From the NCBI RefSeq assembly GCF_009668025.1, contig NZ_WJXZ01000007.1, positions 229,152-293,151 on the forward strand: DNA of 64,000 nucleotides, given 5' to 3'. Both the position numbers and the translations under genes were made by a program. Below, piece by piece: positions 37,205-46,172 of this stretch. A model generated the notes under the pieces. That model ran no database searches. It was not told the DNA's origin and saw only the letters and a program-made list of their open reading frames with translations. Source of the stretch: Larkinella terrae (GTDB lineage: Bacteria > Bacteroidota > Bacteroidia > Cytophagales > Spirosomataceae). Position 1 is the first letter of the stretch, and every line of letters starts with the position of its first letter.

Positions 37205-37260
37205 GTCATTCTGGAAGAAATTATTCATCTTGTGAGTATCGCCTGAAATCCTATCATCCC

Positions 37261-38331
37261 ATGAATTTTCTCACGTTACGCCGTAATGTTCCGGTTTTGA
37301 TTCACGTATTGGCCTGGGGATTACTCGGTTTTGCCCTCCTGGTTTATCAACCGCTGAACTGGGATGTTACCTTGCCCAGGCTTTTCTGGGTAAAGCAGGG
37401 GATTTATTTCGCCTTGCTGGTTGGGGCCTATTATTTCAATACCCTCGTTCTGGCGCCCCGGTTACTCTTCCGCGACCAAACCGGTCTTTACATAGCCTCG
37501 CTGGTTGGAACAGCCGCGATGGTGTTGATTCTGCTTTTTAACATCGATACCTGGTTTGATCTGCCCGAAAAGATGTTCCGCGCGTTTCACCCGGAGGGCG
37601 GTATTCGCAAACCCCGGAATATCTGGGGCTGGAGCCAGTCGGTTCTGGTGACGACGTTTCTGATGCTGGGAATCGGTACCAGCATTGCCTCCGTTCAGAA
37701 GTGGCAGGAAGACGCCCGGCTGCGGCTCGACCTGGAACAGGCCCGGGTTAGCTCCGAACTGTCGTTCCTGAAAGCCCAGATCAATCCGCATTTTTTCTTT
37801 AATACCCTCAATAATATTTACGCCCTGACGCTCATCGACGGCGAAGCGTCGCGGGAAGCGCTGCACCGGCTGTCGCGGATGATGCGGTACGTTCTGTACG
37901 AAACCGGTAACAACACGACCATGCTGAGCAAGGAAATTGACTTTGTGCAGGACTACATCCAGCTCATGCAACTCCGGCTGACGGACAAGGTGACTGTGAC
38001 GCTCGAACAGCCCAAACCGCTGCGGGATGTGCCGGTAGCGCCGATGTTGTTGCTGCCGTTTGTCGAGAATGCTTTTAAACACGGCGTCAGTGCGATGCTG
38101 CCCAGCCGGATCGTGATTAGCATTCACCAGGAAGGTTCACAGTTGGAAATGGAAGTGAGAAATACGATATTTCCCGAAAAAAATCAGTCACTCGAAGTGG
38201 GCAGCGGTATCGGCCTGACCAATACGCGTCGGCGGCTCGATCTGCTTTATCCCGAACGCTACCAACTTTCCGTGAAGGAAGATGCCCCCGCCAACGAGTA
38301 CCTGGTTCATCTGAACCTGCAACTCTCATGA
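37261..38331 (+). CDS. LytS-type sensor histidine kinase
   Basis: 356 residues from the ATG at 37261. Four membrane spans occupy about residues 10-150. The His_kinase domain has KAQINPHFFFNTLNNIYAL with the phosphorylated His177. An HATPase domain follows (LLPFVENAFKHGVSAM; GSGIGLTNTRRRLDLLYP). This is the family that pairs with LytTR regulators and phosphorylates them in the cytoplasm. The stop overlaps the next gene's start by four bases (ATGA), so the two are translated together. The signal sensed is unknown. Confidence 0.95.
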   Translation: MNFLTLRRNVPVLIHVLAWGLLGFALLVYQPLNWDVTLPRLFWVKQGIYFALLVGAYYFNTLVLAPRLLFRDQTGLYIASLVGTAAMVLILLFNIDTWFDLPEKMFRAFHPEGGIRKPRNIWGWSQSVLVTTFLMLGIGTSIASVQKWQEDARLRLDLEQARVSSELSFLKAQINPHFFFNTLNNIYALTLIDGEASREALHRLSRMMRYVLYETGNNTTMLSKEIDFVQDYIQLMQLRLTDKVTVTLEQPKPLRDVPVAPMLLLPFVENAFKHGVSAMLPSRIVISIHQEGSQLEMEVRNTIFPEKNQSLEVGSGIGLTNTRRRLDLLYPERYQLSVKEDAPANEYLVHLNLQLS

Positions 38332-39086
38332 CATTAAACTGCATTGCGGTTGACGACGAACCGCTGGCCCTCGGGCTGGTGTGTGCCTTCATCGACAAAA
38401 CTCCATTTCTGACGCTGACGGGGCGTTACAGCAGTGCTGTAGAAGCGTTACAGGGGCTTCACGATCACCCGGTCGATCTGTTGTTTCTGGATATTCAGAT
38501 GCCCGATCTGACGGGAATGGAACTGGCCCGCGTGCTGGAACGCAACCAGACAAGCGGCCATGCTCCCCGAATTATTTTCACGACGGCTTTTAACCACTTT
38601 GCGCTAGAAGGCTACAAGGTCGATGCGCTGGATTACCTGCTCAAACCGTTCAATTACGAAGAATTTCTGCGGGCTGCCAACAAGGCGCGGGCCTATTTTG
38701 AGCTGATTCACCGGCCCACAGTCGTGTTACCTTCCGCTCCCGAACCGGAGGAAGAATATTTGTTTCTGAAAGTGGAATACCAGTTGGTACGCATTGCGTT
38801 CAACGATATTCTCTACATCGAAGGCCTGAAGGACTACGTAAAAGTGCATTTGCGGAAGGAGCGTCCCGATACCGCACCCAAGCCCATTCTGTCGCTGACC
38901 AGCTTAAAAGCGCTGGAAGACAAGCTGCCGTCCCGGCGGTTTATGCGGGTACACCGGTCGTTTATCGTCGCTTTGGACAAAATCGAAGCCGTAACCCGCA
39001 ATACCATCCAGATCGGAGCCGCCACCATCCCCGTCAGCGATCAGCACAAGGATGCGTTCAATCAATTCCTGAGCCGCTGGTCGTAG
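38328..39086 (+). CDS. LytTR-family response regulator
   Basis: 252 residues. The receiver domain has the acidic pair in CIAVDDEPLALG and the phospho-acceptor Asp55 in LLFLDIQMPDLTG, with Lys in LDYLLKPFNYEE. The C-terminal LytTR DNA-binding domain covers about 150-250 (LFLKVEYQLVRIAFNDILYI, RRFMRVHRSFIVALDKI). It is coupled to the kinase by an ATGA overlap. Its 3' end overlaps the convergent uxaB gene by 29 bases. Confidence 0.96.
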   Translation: MTLNCIAVDDEPLALGLVCAFIDKTPFLTLTGRYSSAVEALQGLHDHPVDLLFLDIQMPDLTGMELARVLERNQTSGHAPRIIFTTAFNHFALEGYKVDALDYLLKPFNYEEFLRAANKARAYFELIHRPTVVLPSAPEPEEEYLFLKVEYQLVRIAFNDILYIEGLKDYVKVHLRKERPDTAPKPILSLTSLKALEDKLPSRRFMRVHRSFIVALDKIEAVTRNTIQIGAATIPVSDQHKDAFNQFLSRWS

Positions 39087-40602
39087 ATTCGGCCGTAACC
39101 AGTTGCCGTTCAATCGTAGCTTCCACACCCAGCGTCAGCAGGTTGTTGAGGTGATCGGCTACGGCATCGGCAAAACCGGTCAACGATTCCAGATCCGTTT
39201 CCCACAGCGCCGAATCGGCACAGAGTGTCTGCACAAAATTCCGCACCGAAGCCGCATCGTGGACATCGACTTTCAGCCACATGTTGTAGAAATATTCGGC
39301 GTAATCGTCGCGGATGGGGTAGGTAATGATGCCACCGGTCGGAGTGGTGGCTTCGCCCAGGTAAACGCCTTTTTCAAACCGGACGGCTTTCATAAACCGG
39401 AGGTAAGCCGCAAAACCGAGCGCCATGCGCTGCGGAATCTGCTGCTGCTGTTCCACAAACCGCTGAATGGTCGGCAGGTTCCGGGCGCGCATTTTCGAGG
39501 TTTCGTGCAGCGTAATGCTCAGCAGCAAATGTTCGATATACGGATTGCGAAACCGGTCGAGCACGTCGGCGGCAAATTCCCGAACCGCGTCCGGATTCTC
39601 TTCCGGAATCATCCATTCGGGCAAGGTCGGCACAATTTCATGGGTAATCACTTCCTCCACAAAACGACTCATCAGCGGGTGGTTCATCATCTCGTTGACG
39701 GTTTCCAGACCGAGCAGGTAAGCCAGCGGAACGCTGATGGTATGGCCGCCGTTCAGGACGCGGAGTTTGCGCTCCCGGTAAAAATTGATATCCTCGTCGA
39801 TGATCACATTCGGATCGGCTTTGGCAAACGTCAGGACGCTTTTGACCCGGTCGTCGCCCTCGATGGCCCAGAGCCGGTACGGTTCTGCCATAATCAGCAG
39901 CTTGTCTTCGTAACCCAGTTCCTGCTGCGTCTGCTGATGGGTTTCGGCATCCGGTTTTCCCGGTACAATGCGATCGACCAGCGAGTTACAGAAACGGACG
40001 TGGTATTTCAGCCACTTCATAAACAGCTTGCCCAACTCGTTATGTTTGGCCAGTTTTTCAACGATGTCGCGCAGTTTCAGCCCGTTGTCCGAAATCAATT
40101 CCGTCGGGATAACCACCAGCCCTTTGCTGCGGCCCCCACCGAAGCTCTTGAATCGTTCGTAGAGAAACGCCGTTAACTTGCCCGGGTAGGACTGGGGCGG
40201 ATTCTGAAAAATACTCTCCGCGACGTACTGAATCCCGACTTCGGTCGTGTTGGAAATGATGACCTGCAACGACGGTTTTTTGGCAATATCGAGAATCGCT
40301 TTCCAGTCTTCCTTCGCCGAAAGCACGCGGCTGATGGCCGAAACCACCGTGTGTTTATCGACTGTCTGACCCTTTTGAAAACCGCGCGTGACTACCGTAT
40401 ACAAACCATCCTGTTCCGCAAACTCATCCGTTGTCCCGCCGGTCGATTTAACGACGACAATACTACCGTTGAAAATACCCTGCTGGTTGGCTTTATTGAT
40501 GAGATAATCGGGTAAACCACGCAGCAAAACGCCCGTGCCAAATTGCAGTACGCGTTCGGGGTGGATGGTTGCCGGATGGTTCGAACGATTCAGTGATGTC
40601 AT
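39058..40602 (-). CDS. uxaB: Tagaturonate reductase (altronate oxidoreductase)
   Basis: 514 residues of the mannitol dehydrogenase family. The N-terminal Rossmann part has RVLQFGTGVLLRGLPDYLI and SIVVVKSTGG. The C-terminal part contains the conserved Lys and surrounding segment RKLRVLNGGHTISVPLAYLL. UxaB reduces tagaturonate to altronate with NADH in galacturonate breakdown. The family includes fructuronate reductase, and the presence of uxuA but not uxaA nearby leaves the substrate open. It has a candidate promoter of its own at 40659-40689. Confidence 0.9.
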   Translation of the reverse strand: MTSLNRSNHPATIHPERVLQFGTGVLLRGLPDYLINKANQQGIFNGSIVVVKSTGGTTDEFAEQDGLYTVVTRGFQKGQTVDKHTVVSAISRVLSAKEDWKAILDIAKKPSLQVIISNTTEVGIQYVAESIFQNPPQSYPGKLTAFLYERFKSFGGGRSKGLVVIPTELISDNGLKLRDIVEKLAKHNELGKLFMKWLKYHVRFCNSLVDRIVPGKPDAETHQQTQQELGYEDKLLIMAEPYRLWAIEGDDRVKSVLTFAKADPNVIIDEDINFYRERKLRVLNGGHTISVPLAYLLGLETVNEMMNHPLMSRFVEEVITHEIVPTLPEWMIPEENPDAVREFAADVLDRFRNPYIEHLLLSITLHETSKMRARNLPTIQRFVEQQQQIPQRMALGFAAYLRFMKAVRFEKGVYLGEATTPTGGIITYPIRDDYAEYFYNMWLKVDVHDAASVRNFVQTLCADSALWETDLESLTGFADAVADHLNNLLTLGVEATIERQLVTAESTTSGSGID

Positions 40603-40658
40603 GATACTGGATAGCTTTCTCGGTTGTCTCGACGGAAATCAACTCGTTTTGTAATGTG

Positions 40659-40689
40659 TAAAAGTAAAGTTTAAACGCATTGGGCGCAA
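40659..40689 (-). promoter_or_regulatory. Candidate promoter of uxaB
   Basis: On the minus strand TTG (40687-40689), a 20-base spacer, then TACTTTTA (40666-40659) fits TTTG-N-TAnnTTTG with one change in the -7 part. The start codon is at 40602. Confidence 0.45.
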
Positions 40690-40706
40690 CCTGAACTGGA
40701 ATTATG

Positions 40707-40766
40707 AATGATGGATAATGGACGATGAATTTTGCTTCCACTTTTCATCGTCCATCATCCATCATT
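40707..40766. repeat. Intergenic inverted repeat reaching into eda
   Basis: Arms 40707-40728 and 40745-40766 match at 21 of 22 positions (word GATGGATAATGG). A second stem, CCATCATTG (40759-40767) with CAATGATGG (40782-40790), extends the structure into the last codons of eda, around a GCGAGCGCAGCGAG core. Confidence 0.85.
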
Positions 40767-41433
40767 GCGAGCGCAGCGAGTCAATGATGGCGATCACTTC
40801 CCGGGCTTTGGTTTCGATCTGATCGTATTGGCGGTTTTTCAGGACATCTTTCGGGAACAACTGGGAACCGATGCCGACGGCGGTAACCCCCGCCCCGAAC
40901 CAGGTGCTCAGGCTGGCCTGCGTGGGTTCGACCCCTCCAGTGACCATGATACTCGTCCAGGGCATCGGGCCTTTGACAGCCTTGACAAAACCGGGTCCTA
41001 GCGTGTCGCCCGGAAAGGCTTTCACTACTTCAACCCCAAATTCCTCGGCCGCCGAAATCTCGGTGAGTGTTGCGCAGCCGGGCATGTAGGCTACTTTCCG
41101 ACGGTTACAGATGCGGGCGATGGATTCGTGAAACGATGGCCCCACGATGAAGTTCGCTCCCGACTGAATATACAGTGCGGCAGTTGCGGCTTCGACAAGC
41201 GTTCCGGCTCCCAGCACCAGATCCGGGTAATCGCGGGCGGTAATTTTGGCTAATTCCGAGAACAGTTCATGGGCAAAATCGCCCCGGTTGGTGAATTCAA
41301 ACGCCCGGATACCGGCCCGGTAACAGGCTCCCAGCACCTCACGGCACACCTCGGCGTCGGCGTGGTAAAAAACCGGTACCACCGGCACCCGCCGAATGGT
41401 CTGGTAAACATCTAATCTTGAAAAACGAGACAC
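40762..41433 (-). CDS. eda: KDPG/KHG aldolase
   Basis: 223 residues, starting with GTG at 41433 since no ATG is suitably placed. Family features are RRVPVVPVFYHAD near the start, RAFEFTNRGDF, LVLGAGTLVEAATA, and SGANFIVGPSFHESIARICN. The Schiff-base Lys lies in EVVKAFPGDTLGPGFVKAVK. It splits 2-keto-3-deoxy-6-phosphogluconate into pyruvate and glyceraldehyde 3-phosphate, the last step of hexuronate breakdown. Its last five codons and stop lie inside an inverted-repeat element. It is transcribed with or after kdgK. Confidence 0.93.
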   Translation of the reverse strand: MSRFSRLDVYQTIRRVPVVPVFYHADAEVCREVLGACYRAGIRAFEFTNRGDFAHELFSELAKITARDYPDLVLGAGTLVEAATAALYIQSGANFIVGPSFHESIARICNRRKVAYMPGCATLTEISAAEEFGVEVVKAFPGDTLGPGFVKAVKGPMPWTSIMVTGGVEPTQASLSTWFGAGVTAVGIGSQLFPKDVLKNRQYDQIETKAREVIAIIDSLRSQ

Positions 41434-41451
41434 GGTTTTTTGGAGATGATG

Positions 41452-41661
41452 AACAATGAATAATGAACAATGAATTTCAACAGGTTACCCCATTCATTGA
41501 GACTGTTTAAACTTTCCACTTTGTCATCCCGGGGAACGAGGGATCTTCGGGTGATAGGATCGAGTAGTATTCATTCGAAGATCCCTCGTTCCCCGGGATG
41601 ACAAAATGCAGTCATTTTGATTCAATTATGAAAAGTTTAAACCGGTTCATTATTCATTGTT
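41452..41661. repeat. Nested composite inverted repeat between eda and kdgK
   Basis: Three concentric stems. The outer is 41452-41468 with 41645-41661 (17 of 17). The middle is GTTTAAACTTT 41505-41515 with 41632-41642 (11 of 11). The inner is 41520-41548 with 41577-41605 (29 of 29; word CCCGGGGAACGAGGGATC). The outer arms use the AATGAATAATGAAC word and the inner arms an unrelated GC-rich word. Together they occupy nearly the whole 241-base spacer. Confidence 0.92.
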
Positions 41662-41674
41662 AATTGGTTAAAAA

Positions 41675-42670
41675 CTATCTTCTCAATCGGCCGGACTTGT
41701 CGCCACCGACTACGGCTTCAACTTCCGGAACGGTAACTAAGTTCGCATCACCTTCAACGGTATGCTTCAGGGCCGTTGCGGCTGCCCCGAATTCAACGGC
41801 GTATTGCGGATCGTTTTTGACGGATAACCCGTAAATCAATCCGGCGAGGTAAGCATCTCCTCCACCAATCCGGTCAACGATGTGCGTAATGTCGTATACA
41901 TCCGACGAATACGTTTTTGCTCCGTCGAACAGCTTGGCAACCAGCCGGTTGTGCGATGCGCTGATGGATTGCCGTTCGGTGTCGGTGAAATACCGGTTTC
42001 GTGGAAACAGCGCCTGCATGCCCCGGCAGGCGTCTTCGAACGAGTCGGCTTTGACGCCGTAGAGTTCCTCAAAGTTTTCCTGATTGCCCAGCACCAGGTC
42101 GCAGCCTGCGGTGAGAGCGGGCAGAATATCCTGCGGTTTTTTACCGTATTTCCAGAGATTACTCCGAAAATAAATATCGCCCGAAACCGTCACTCCCAGG
42201 CGATTGGCGGTCTGAATGGCTTCCTGTAAACAATCGGCAGCCTGTTGCGACAAGGCTGGCGTAATGCCCGACCAGTGAAACCAGTCGGCGCCGGTCAGGA
42301 TGGCTTCCCAGTCGAAATCGCCGGGCTGAATCAGCGAAAAGGCCGAATCGTAGCGGTCGTAAATAATCTGGCTGGCACGGCTGACGGCTCCGGTTTCCAG
42401 AAAATACAAACCGAGCCTTCCGCTGCCAAAGGTGATGTGGTCCGTATCGACGCCGTGGTAGCGCAGGGTAGCGGCTGCCGCCCGGCCCAGCGCGTGGTCG
42501 GGAAACCGGGTTACGTGCGTTGTTTTACACCCGAAATAAGCCAGTGAAACGGCCACATTGGCTTCCGTTCCGCCATAGACGACATTCAGCGAATGCGCCT
42601 GATTAAATTTTGCAAAACCGGGCGGAGCCAGTCGCATCATGACCTCGCCGAAAGTGACAATTTTTTTCAA
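41675..42670 (-). CDS. kdgK: 2-keto-3-deoxygluconate kinase (PfkB family)
   Basis: 331 residues. The start is TTG at 42670: the codon just before it is TAA, and MKKIVTFGEVMMRLAPPGF matches the family's N-terminus. PfkB features are VYGGTEANVAVSLAYFG and the C-terminal RIGGGDAYLAGLIYGLS, which holds the catalytic Asp. YFLETG and AIL-type substrate loops fit KDG kinases. It makes KDPG for the adjacent aldolase. An inverted repeat sits directly upstream. Confidence 0.88.
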   Translation of the reverse strand: MKKIVTFGEVMMRLAPPGFAKFNQAHSLNVVYGGTEANVAVSLAYFGCKTTHVTRFPDHALGRAAAATLRYHGVDTDHITFGSGRLGLYFLETGAVSRASQIIYDRYDSAFSLIQPGDFDWEAILTGADWFHWSGITPALSQQAADCLQEAIQTANRLGVTVSGDIYFRSNLWKYGKKPQDILPALTAGCDLVLGNQENFEELYGVKADSFEDACRGMQALFPRNRYFTDTERQSISASHNRLVAKLFDGAKTYSSDVYDITHIVDRIGGGDAYLAGLIYGLSVKNDPQYAVEFGAAATALKHTVEGDANLVTVPEVEAVVGGDKSGRLRR

Positions 42671-42703
42671 TTAACTAAATGGTTAATACGGTTTACTGGT
42701 TAA

Positions 42704-42825
42704 AAATGGAAAGATGGTTAAAAATGGTTGGATGGCTGTTTATGGTTAAAATGGTTAGCTGGTTGTGATGGTTAAATCATTGAATCCTTCTAACCATCCA
42801 ACCATTTTTAACCATCTATCCATTT
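42704..42825. repeat. Long intergenic inverted repeat (ATGGTTA family)
   Basis: Arms 42704-42735 and 42794-42825 match at 31 of 32 positions. The arms and loop reiterate ATGGTTAAAAATGGTTGG-like words. It fills the spacer between the MFS gene's stop and kdgK's TTG start. Confidence 0.92.
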
Positions 42826-42828
42826 AAT

Positions 42829-44169
42829 CTAAACGCCGATGCTTTCCAACTCCTTTTTAGTCACCGGTTGCATCGTGGGCGACAGCAGGTGAATAATCAC
42901 CAGCGCAATCAGGTACGTCGAACTCGCGATGATAAACAAGGGCAAATAACCCAGGTTGACCCGGATATTTCCCGCTACGGCCGCCAGCAAAATACCGCCC
43001 ATTGCGCCAAACATGCCGCCGATACCGGTCACGGAAGCCACGGCACTTTTGGGGAACAGGTCGGAAGCAAACGTATAAATGTTGGCCGACCAGCCCTGGT
43101 GGGCCGCCGTCGCTAATGAAATCAAGGCAATAGCTACGTAAATACTACTGGTTTGGGCGGCAAAAAATATTGGAACGACGCAAACCGCACAGATCAGCAT
43201 CGTGGTTTTTCGCGCCCGGTTTGCCGACCAGCCCATGTGGATAAACTTGGACGACAGCCAGCCGAACAGCACGCTGCCGCCGTCGGAAACGATGTAAATG
43301 ACCAGAAAGGGAAGTCCGACGTTTTTCAGGTCCAGTCGCTGGTCGAGGGATTCACTGCTGTTGAAAAAATCGGGGAGCCAACTGAGGTAAAACCACCAGA
43401 TGGGGTCGCACATAAACTTCCCGACGATGAAGGCCCAGGTTTGCCGAAAGCCCAGCAAACGCCACCAGGATAGTTTTTCTTCCGGAATTTCCTCTTCGTG
43501 ATCCTGTAAAATGTAGGCAAGTTCGGCTTTGCTGACGCGCGGATGTTCTTCGGGTCGGCGGTAGATCCGGAGCCAGGCCAGCAGCACCAGAAAACCCAGC
43601 AAGCCCGTGGCCACAAACGAAAGCCGCCAGCCAAACTGGAGCGTAAGCCACGGAATCAGAGCTGCCGTGGCAATGATGCCGACGTTGGTTCCGGCGTTGA
43701 ACAGGCCCGTAGCAAACGAGCGTTCCTTTTTGGGAAACCACTCGGCGACGGATTTAATAGCCGACGGAAAATTACCGGCTTCGCCAATACCCAGCATGAA
43801 CCGGACCAGGTTGAGGCCCTGCAGCGAGCTAATGAACGCGTTTAGAACGCCCGCAATGCTCCAGATAATGATGGAAAGGGAAAAACCACGCTTCGTGCCA
43901 ACCCGGTCGATGAGCCAGCCAATCAGCAGAAAACCAAGGGCGTAGGCAATTTTGAAAACCGTATCGACGTAGCTGTACAGCACCTTGAACTGATCCAGAT
44001 CGCTCTCGGTCAGGGCTTCGCCGACCGGTTTTCCCATCATCTCCCGCCGAAAGGTTTCGTCGATCATCGTGAACGAAAGCACTTGCCGGTCGATGTAATT
44101 GATGGTGGTCGCGAAAAACAAAAGCAGCACAATGCGCCAGCGATAGTTTCCGGATGGGTCGGGCTTCAT
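42829..44169 (-). CDS. MFS hexuronate transporter
   Basis: 446 residues with twelve membrane spans. It begins with YRWRIVLLLFFATTINYIDR, the hallmark of the anion:cation symporter group that includes ExuT. FMLGIGEAGNFPSAIKSVAE and WFPKKERSFATGLFNAG are the usual loop signatures. Its place beside uxaB, eda and kdgK points to uptake of glucuronate/galacturonate with protons across the inner membrane. A palindrome at 44240-44253 lies in its promoter region. Confidence 0.92.
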   Translation of the reverse strand: MKPDPSGNYRWRIVLLLFFATTINYIDRQVLSFTMIDETFRREMMGKPVGEALTESDLDQFKVLYSYVDTVFKIAYALGFLLIGWLIDRVGTKRGFSLSIIIWSIAGVLNAFISSLQGLNLVRFMLGIGEAGNFPSAIKSVAEWFPKKERSFATGLFNAGTNVGIIATAALIPWLTLQFGWRLSFVATGLLGFLVLLAWLRIYRRPEEHPRVSKAELAYILQDHEEEIPEEKLSWWRLLGFRQTWAFIVGKFMCDPIWWFYLSWLPDFFNSSESLDQRLDLKNVGLPFLVIYIVSDGGSVLFGWLSSKFIHMGWSANRARKTTMLICAVCVVPIFFAAQTSSIYVAIALISLATAAHQGWSANIYTFASDLFPKSAVASVTGIGGMFGAMGGILLAAVAGNIRVNLGYLPLFIIASSTYLIALVIIHLLSPTMQPVTKKELESIGV

Positions 44170-44239
44170 GAAACGAGGTTTGCAATCTTTAAAAAGACAA
44201 AATTCTGCGAAGTATAGTAAAATTACAACAGGATGCTAT

Positions 44240-44253
44240 TTTACCCGGGTAAA
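44240..44253. promoter_or_regulatory. Candidate operator in the divergent hexuronate promoter region
   Basis: Perfect 14-base palindrome TTTACCCGGGTAAA between the divergent MFS (start 44169) and acyl-CoA synthetase (start 44349) genes. A -7-like TAATTTTA for the MFS gene is read on the minus strand at 44225-44218, so the palindrome sits near its -33 region. Confidence 0.5.
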
Positions 44254-44324
44254 GTTAATTTTTCGGCCCGGTTCCCAATCATTCCACCTGAACGTGAGTA
44301 ATTCTTTCCGGTCACCGGCTTACG

Positions 44325-44332
44325 TATGTTTG
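44325..44332 (+). promoter_or_regulatory. Candidate -7 element of the acyl-CoA synthetase gene
   Basis: TATGTTTG matches TAnnTTTG exactly and lies 16 bases before the start codon. A clear -33 TTG at the usual distance is not seen. Confidence 0.4.
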
Positions 44333-44348
44333 AAAATCATATATAGCT

Positions 44349-46058
44349 ATGGGTCAAGACATAACAGCGTACGTCGAACGCGTTAGAAGCCTTATTTTTA
44401 ACGAAAAATTCGATCTTCTTCCGGATCTTGAACTTGAAAAACCGGCGTATTTCAATTGGGTCACCGACGTTTTTGAAGACCTGAACGTCGCCCGGTTTCC
44501 GGACAAACCGGCCCTGATCTGGACCAATGGCGACCGTTCGGAAACCCATACGTATAGCGAACTGAGTGAAGAATGTAACCAGTTGCTGAACCTGCTGCGG
44601 GCCAGCGAAGTGCAGCAGGGCGACGTCATCATGGCGCAGCTCGCCAGTCTTCCGGCTATCTGGACGTCCATTCTGGCGGTGATCAAAGGCGGTTTTAAAC
44701 TGATTCCGCTGGCCACCGTGCTGGGAGTGAACGACCTCGTCTACCGGTTTGGCAAGCTGCGACCGAAAGTGGTTTTGGCCGACCCGGACAACGCGGAGAA
44801 AATCGACGCGGCCGAAAAACTGGCCACTATTCACATCGGCCTGAAGATTCTGACCGACGGCCAACGCGACGGCTGGATCGCTTATGATGAAGTGCAGAAC
44901 TACCCAAAAACCGCCGAAGCCGCACCGACCCGGGCCGATGACCCCCTGTTTCTATTCTTCACCTCCGGGACCACCGGAATGCCGAAAGTGGTGAATCACA
45001 CGCATTTCACGTACCCAATCGGGCACCTGACGACCGCTTCGTGGATTGGTTTGAAGCCGAATGACATTCATTACAACATTGCGCAACCGGGCTGGGCCAA
45101 GTTTGCCTGGAGCAGTTTTTTTGCCCCCTGGAATATGGGTGCGACAATTTTTTCGTACAGCCAGCCCGGGCGGTTTGATGCCCGATTGCAATTGCAGCAG
45201 CTTGAAAAACATAAGGTTACGACCTTTTGCTGTCCGCCAACCGTTCTGCGAATGCTGATTCAGGAAGACCTGACGCCATTCCGGCTGAGCCTGCGGGAAT
45301 GCGTGGCGGCTGGCGAGCCTTTAAATCCCGAAATCATTGAGGTCTGGCGAAAAGGAACCGGCATAACGATTCGCGACGGTTTCGGCCAGACCGAAAGTTC
45401 CTGCCTCATCGCCAACTTGCCGAACGCGGTGATCAAGCCCGGCAGCATGGGAAAACCGCTCTTTTTGTATGAGGTGGTTATCGCCGACGATGAAGGAAAC
45501 GAACAGTCGCTTTACGAGGAAGGGACGATCTGCGTGAAAATGGATACCGGAACGCCAAACGGGATTTTTGCCGGATATTTCAATGAGCCGGAAAAAATGA
45601 AAGCGGTTTTTCGGGAAGGGCTGTACTTTACGGGTGACAAGGCGTACCAAGACCAGGATGGTTACATCTGGTTCGTCGGCCGGGACGATGACGTGATCAA
45701 ATCGTCGGATTATCGCATTGGTCCGTTTGAGGTGGAAAGCGCCCTGTTGGAACACGAGGCAGTGGTGGAATCGGCCGTTGTGGGAAGTCCGCATCCGGTG
45801 AAAGGATTCGAAATTAAAGCTTTTGTGGTGCTGACGCCGGACTCTGAACCTTCGGCTGCTCTGGCCGAAGAGCTTTTTGTATTCAGTCGGGCGCATCTTT
45901 CACCGTTTAAAATGCCCCGCATCATCGAATTTGTCAACGAATTGCCGAAAACGATCAGCGGCAAAATCCGTCGGGTTGAACTGCGCGCGCAGGAGGCACG
46001 CAATAAACTGGATGGGCTGGTGATTGGGAACGAATTTAGTTATACGAAGAAATCGTAA
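44349..46058 (+). CDS. AMP-forming acyl-CoA synthetase
   Basis: 569 residues of the ANL superfamily. The P-loop LFLFFTSGTTGMPKVV, the DGFGQTESS motif, the YFTGDKAYQDQDGYIWFVGR hinge with its Asp, and the C-terminal catalytic Lys in LPKTISGKIRRVEL are all present. Such enzymes activate a carboxylic acid to the acyl-AMP and then the CoA thioester. The closest pattern is that of medium-chain acyl-CoA synthetases. Its place in a hexuronate cluster is odd; nothing in the sequence shows a uronate-related substrate. Confidence 0.9.
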   Translation: MGQDITAYVERVRSLIFNEKFDLLPDLELEKPAYFNWVTDVFEDLNVARFPDKPALIWTNGDRSETHTYSELSEECNQLLNLLRASEVQQGDVIMAQLASLPAIWTSILAVIKGGFKLIPLATVLGVNDLVYRFGKLRPKVVLADPDNAEKIDAAEKLATIHIGLKILTDGQRDGWIAYDEVQNYPKTAEAAPTRADDPLFLFFTSGTTGMPKVVNHTHFTYPIGHLTTASWIGLKPNDIHYNIAQPGWAKFAWSSFFAPWNMGATIFSYSQPGRFDARLQLQQLEKHKVTTFCCPPTVLRMLIQEDLTPFRLSLRECVAAGEPLNPEIIEVWRKGTGITIRDGFGQTESSCLIANLPNAVIKPGSMGKPLFLYEVVIADDEGNEQSLYEEGTICVKMDTGTPNGIFAGYFNEPEKMKAVFREGLYFTGDKAYQDQDGYIWFVGRDDDVIKSSDYRIGPFEVESALLEHEAVVESAVVGSPHPVKGFEIKAFVVLTPDSEPSAALAEELFVFSRAHLSPFKMPRIIEFVNELPKTISGKIRRVELRAQEARNKLDGLVIGNEFSYTKKS

Positions 46059-46172
46059 CTTAAAATCCGGAAAAACCGCTTCTGCTGTAAAATTAGCTGG
46101 CAGAACCTGCATCTGGAAATGAGTAGAGCCAACCGGTTTGGGTACTTTTCCGTCAAAATTACGAACTGAAAA

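Larger units (their letters stand above)
36685..37260. other. 576-base divergent intergenic region
   Basis: It separates the small secreted protein from the sensor kinase. It contains a nine-base inverted repeat TATGATTGT / ACAATCATA (36970-36978 with 36992-37000), the long inverted repeat at 37055-37136, and a terminator-like hairpin at 37172-37204. A near-direct repeat of CGATTAATGG is seen around 36815-36845. No gene is visible. Confidence 0.6.
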
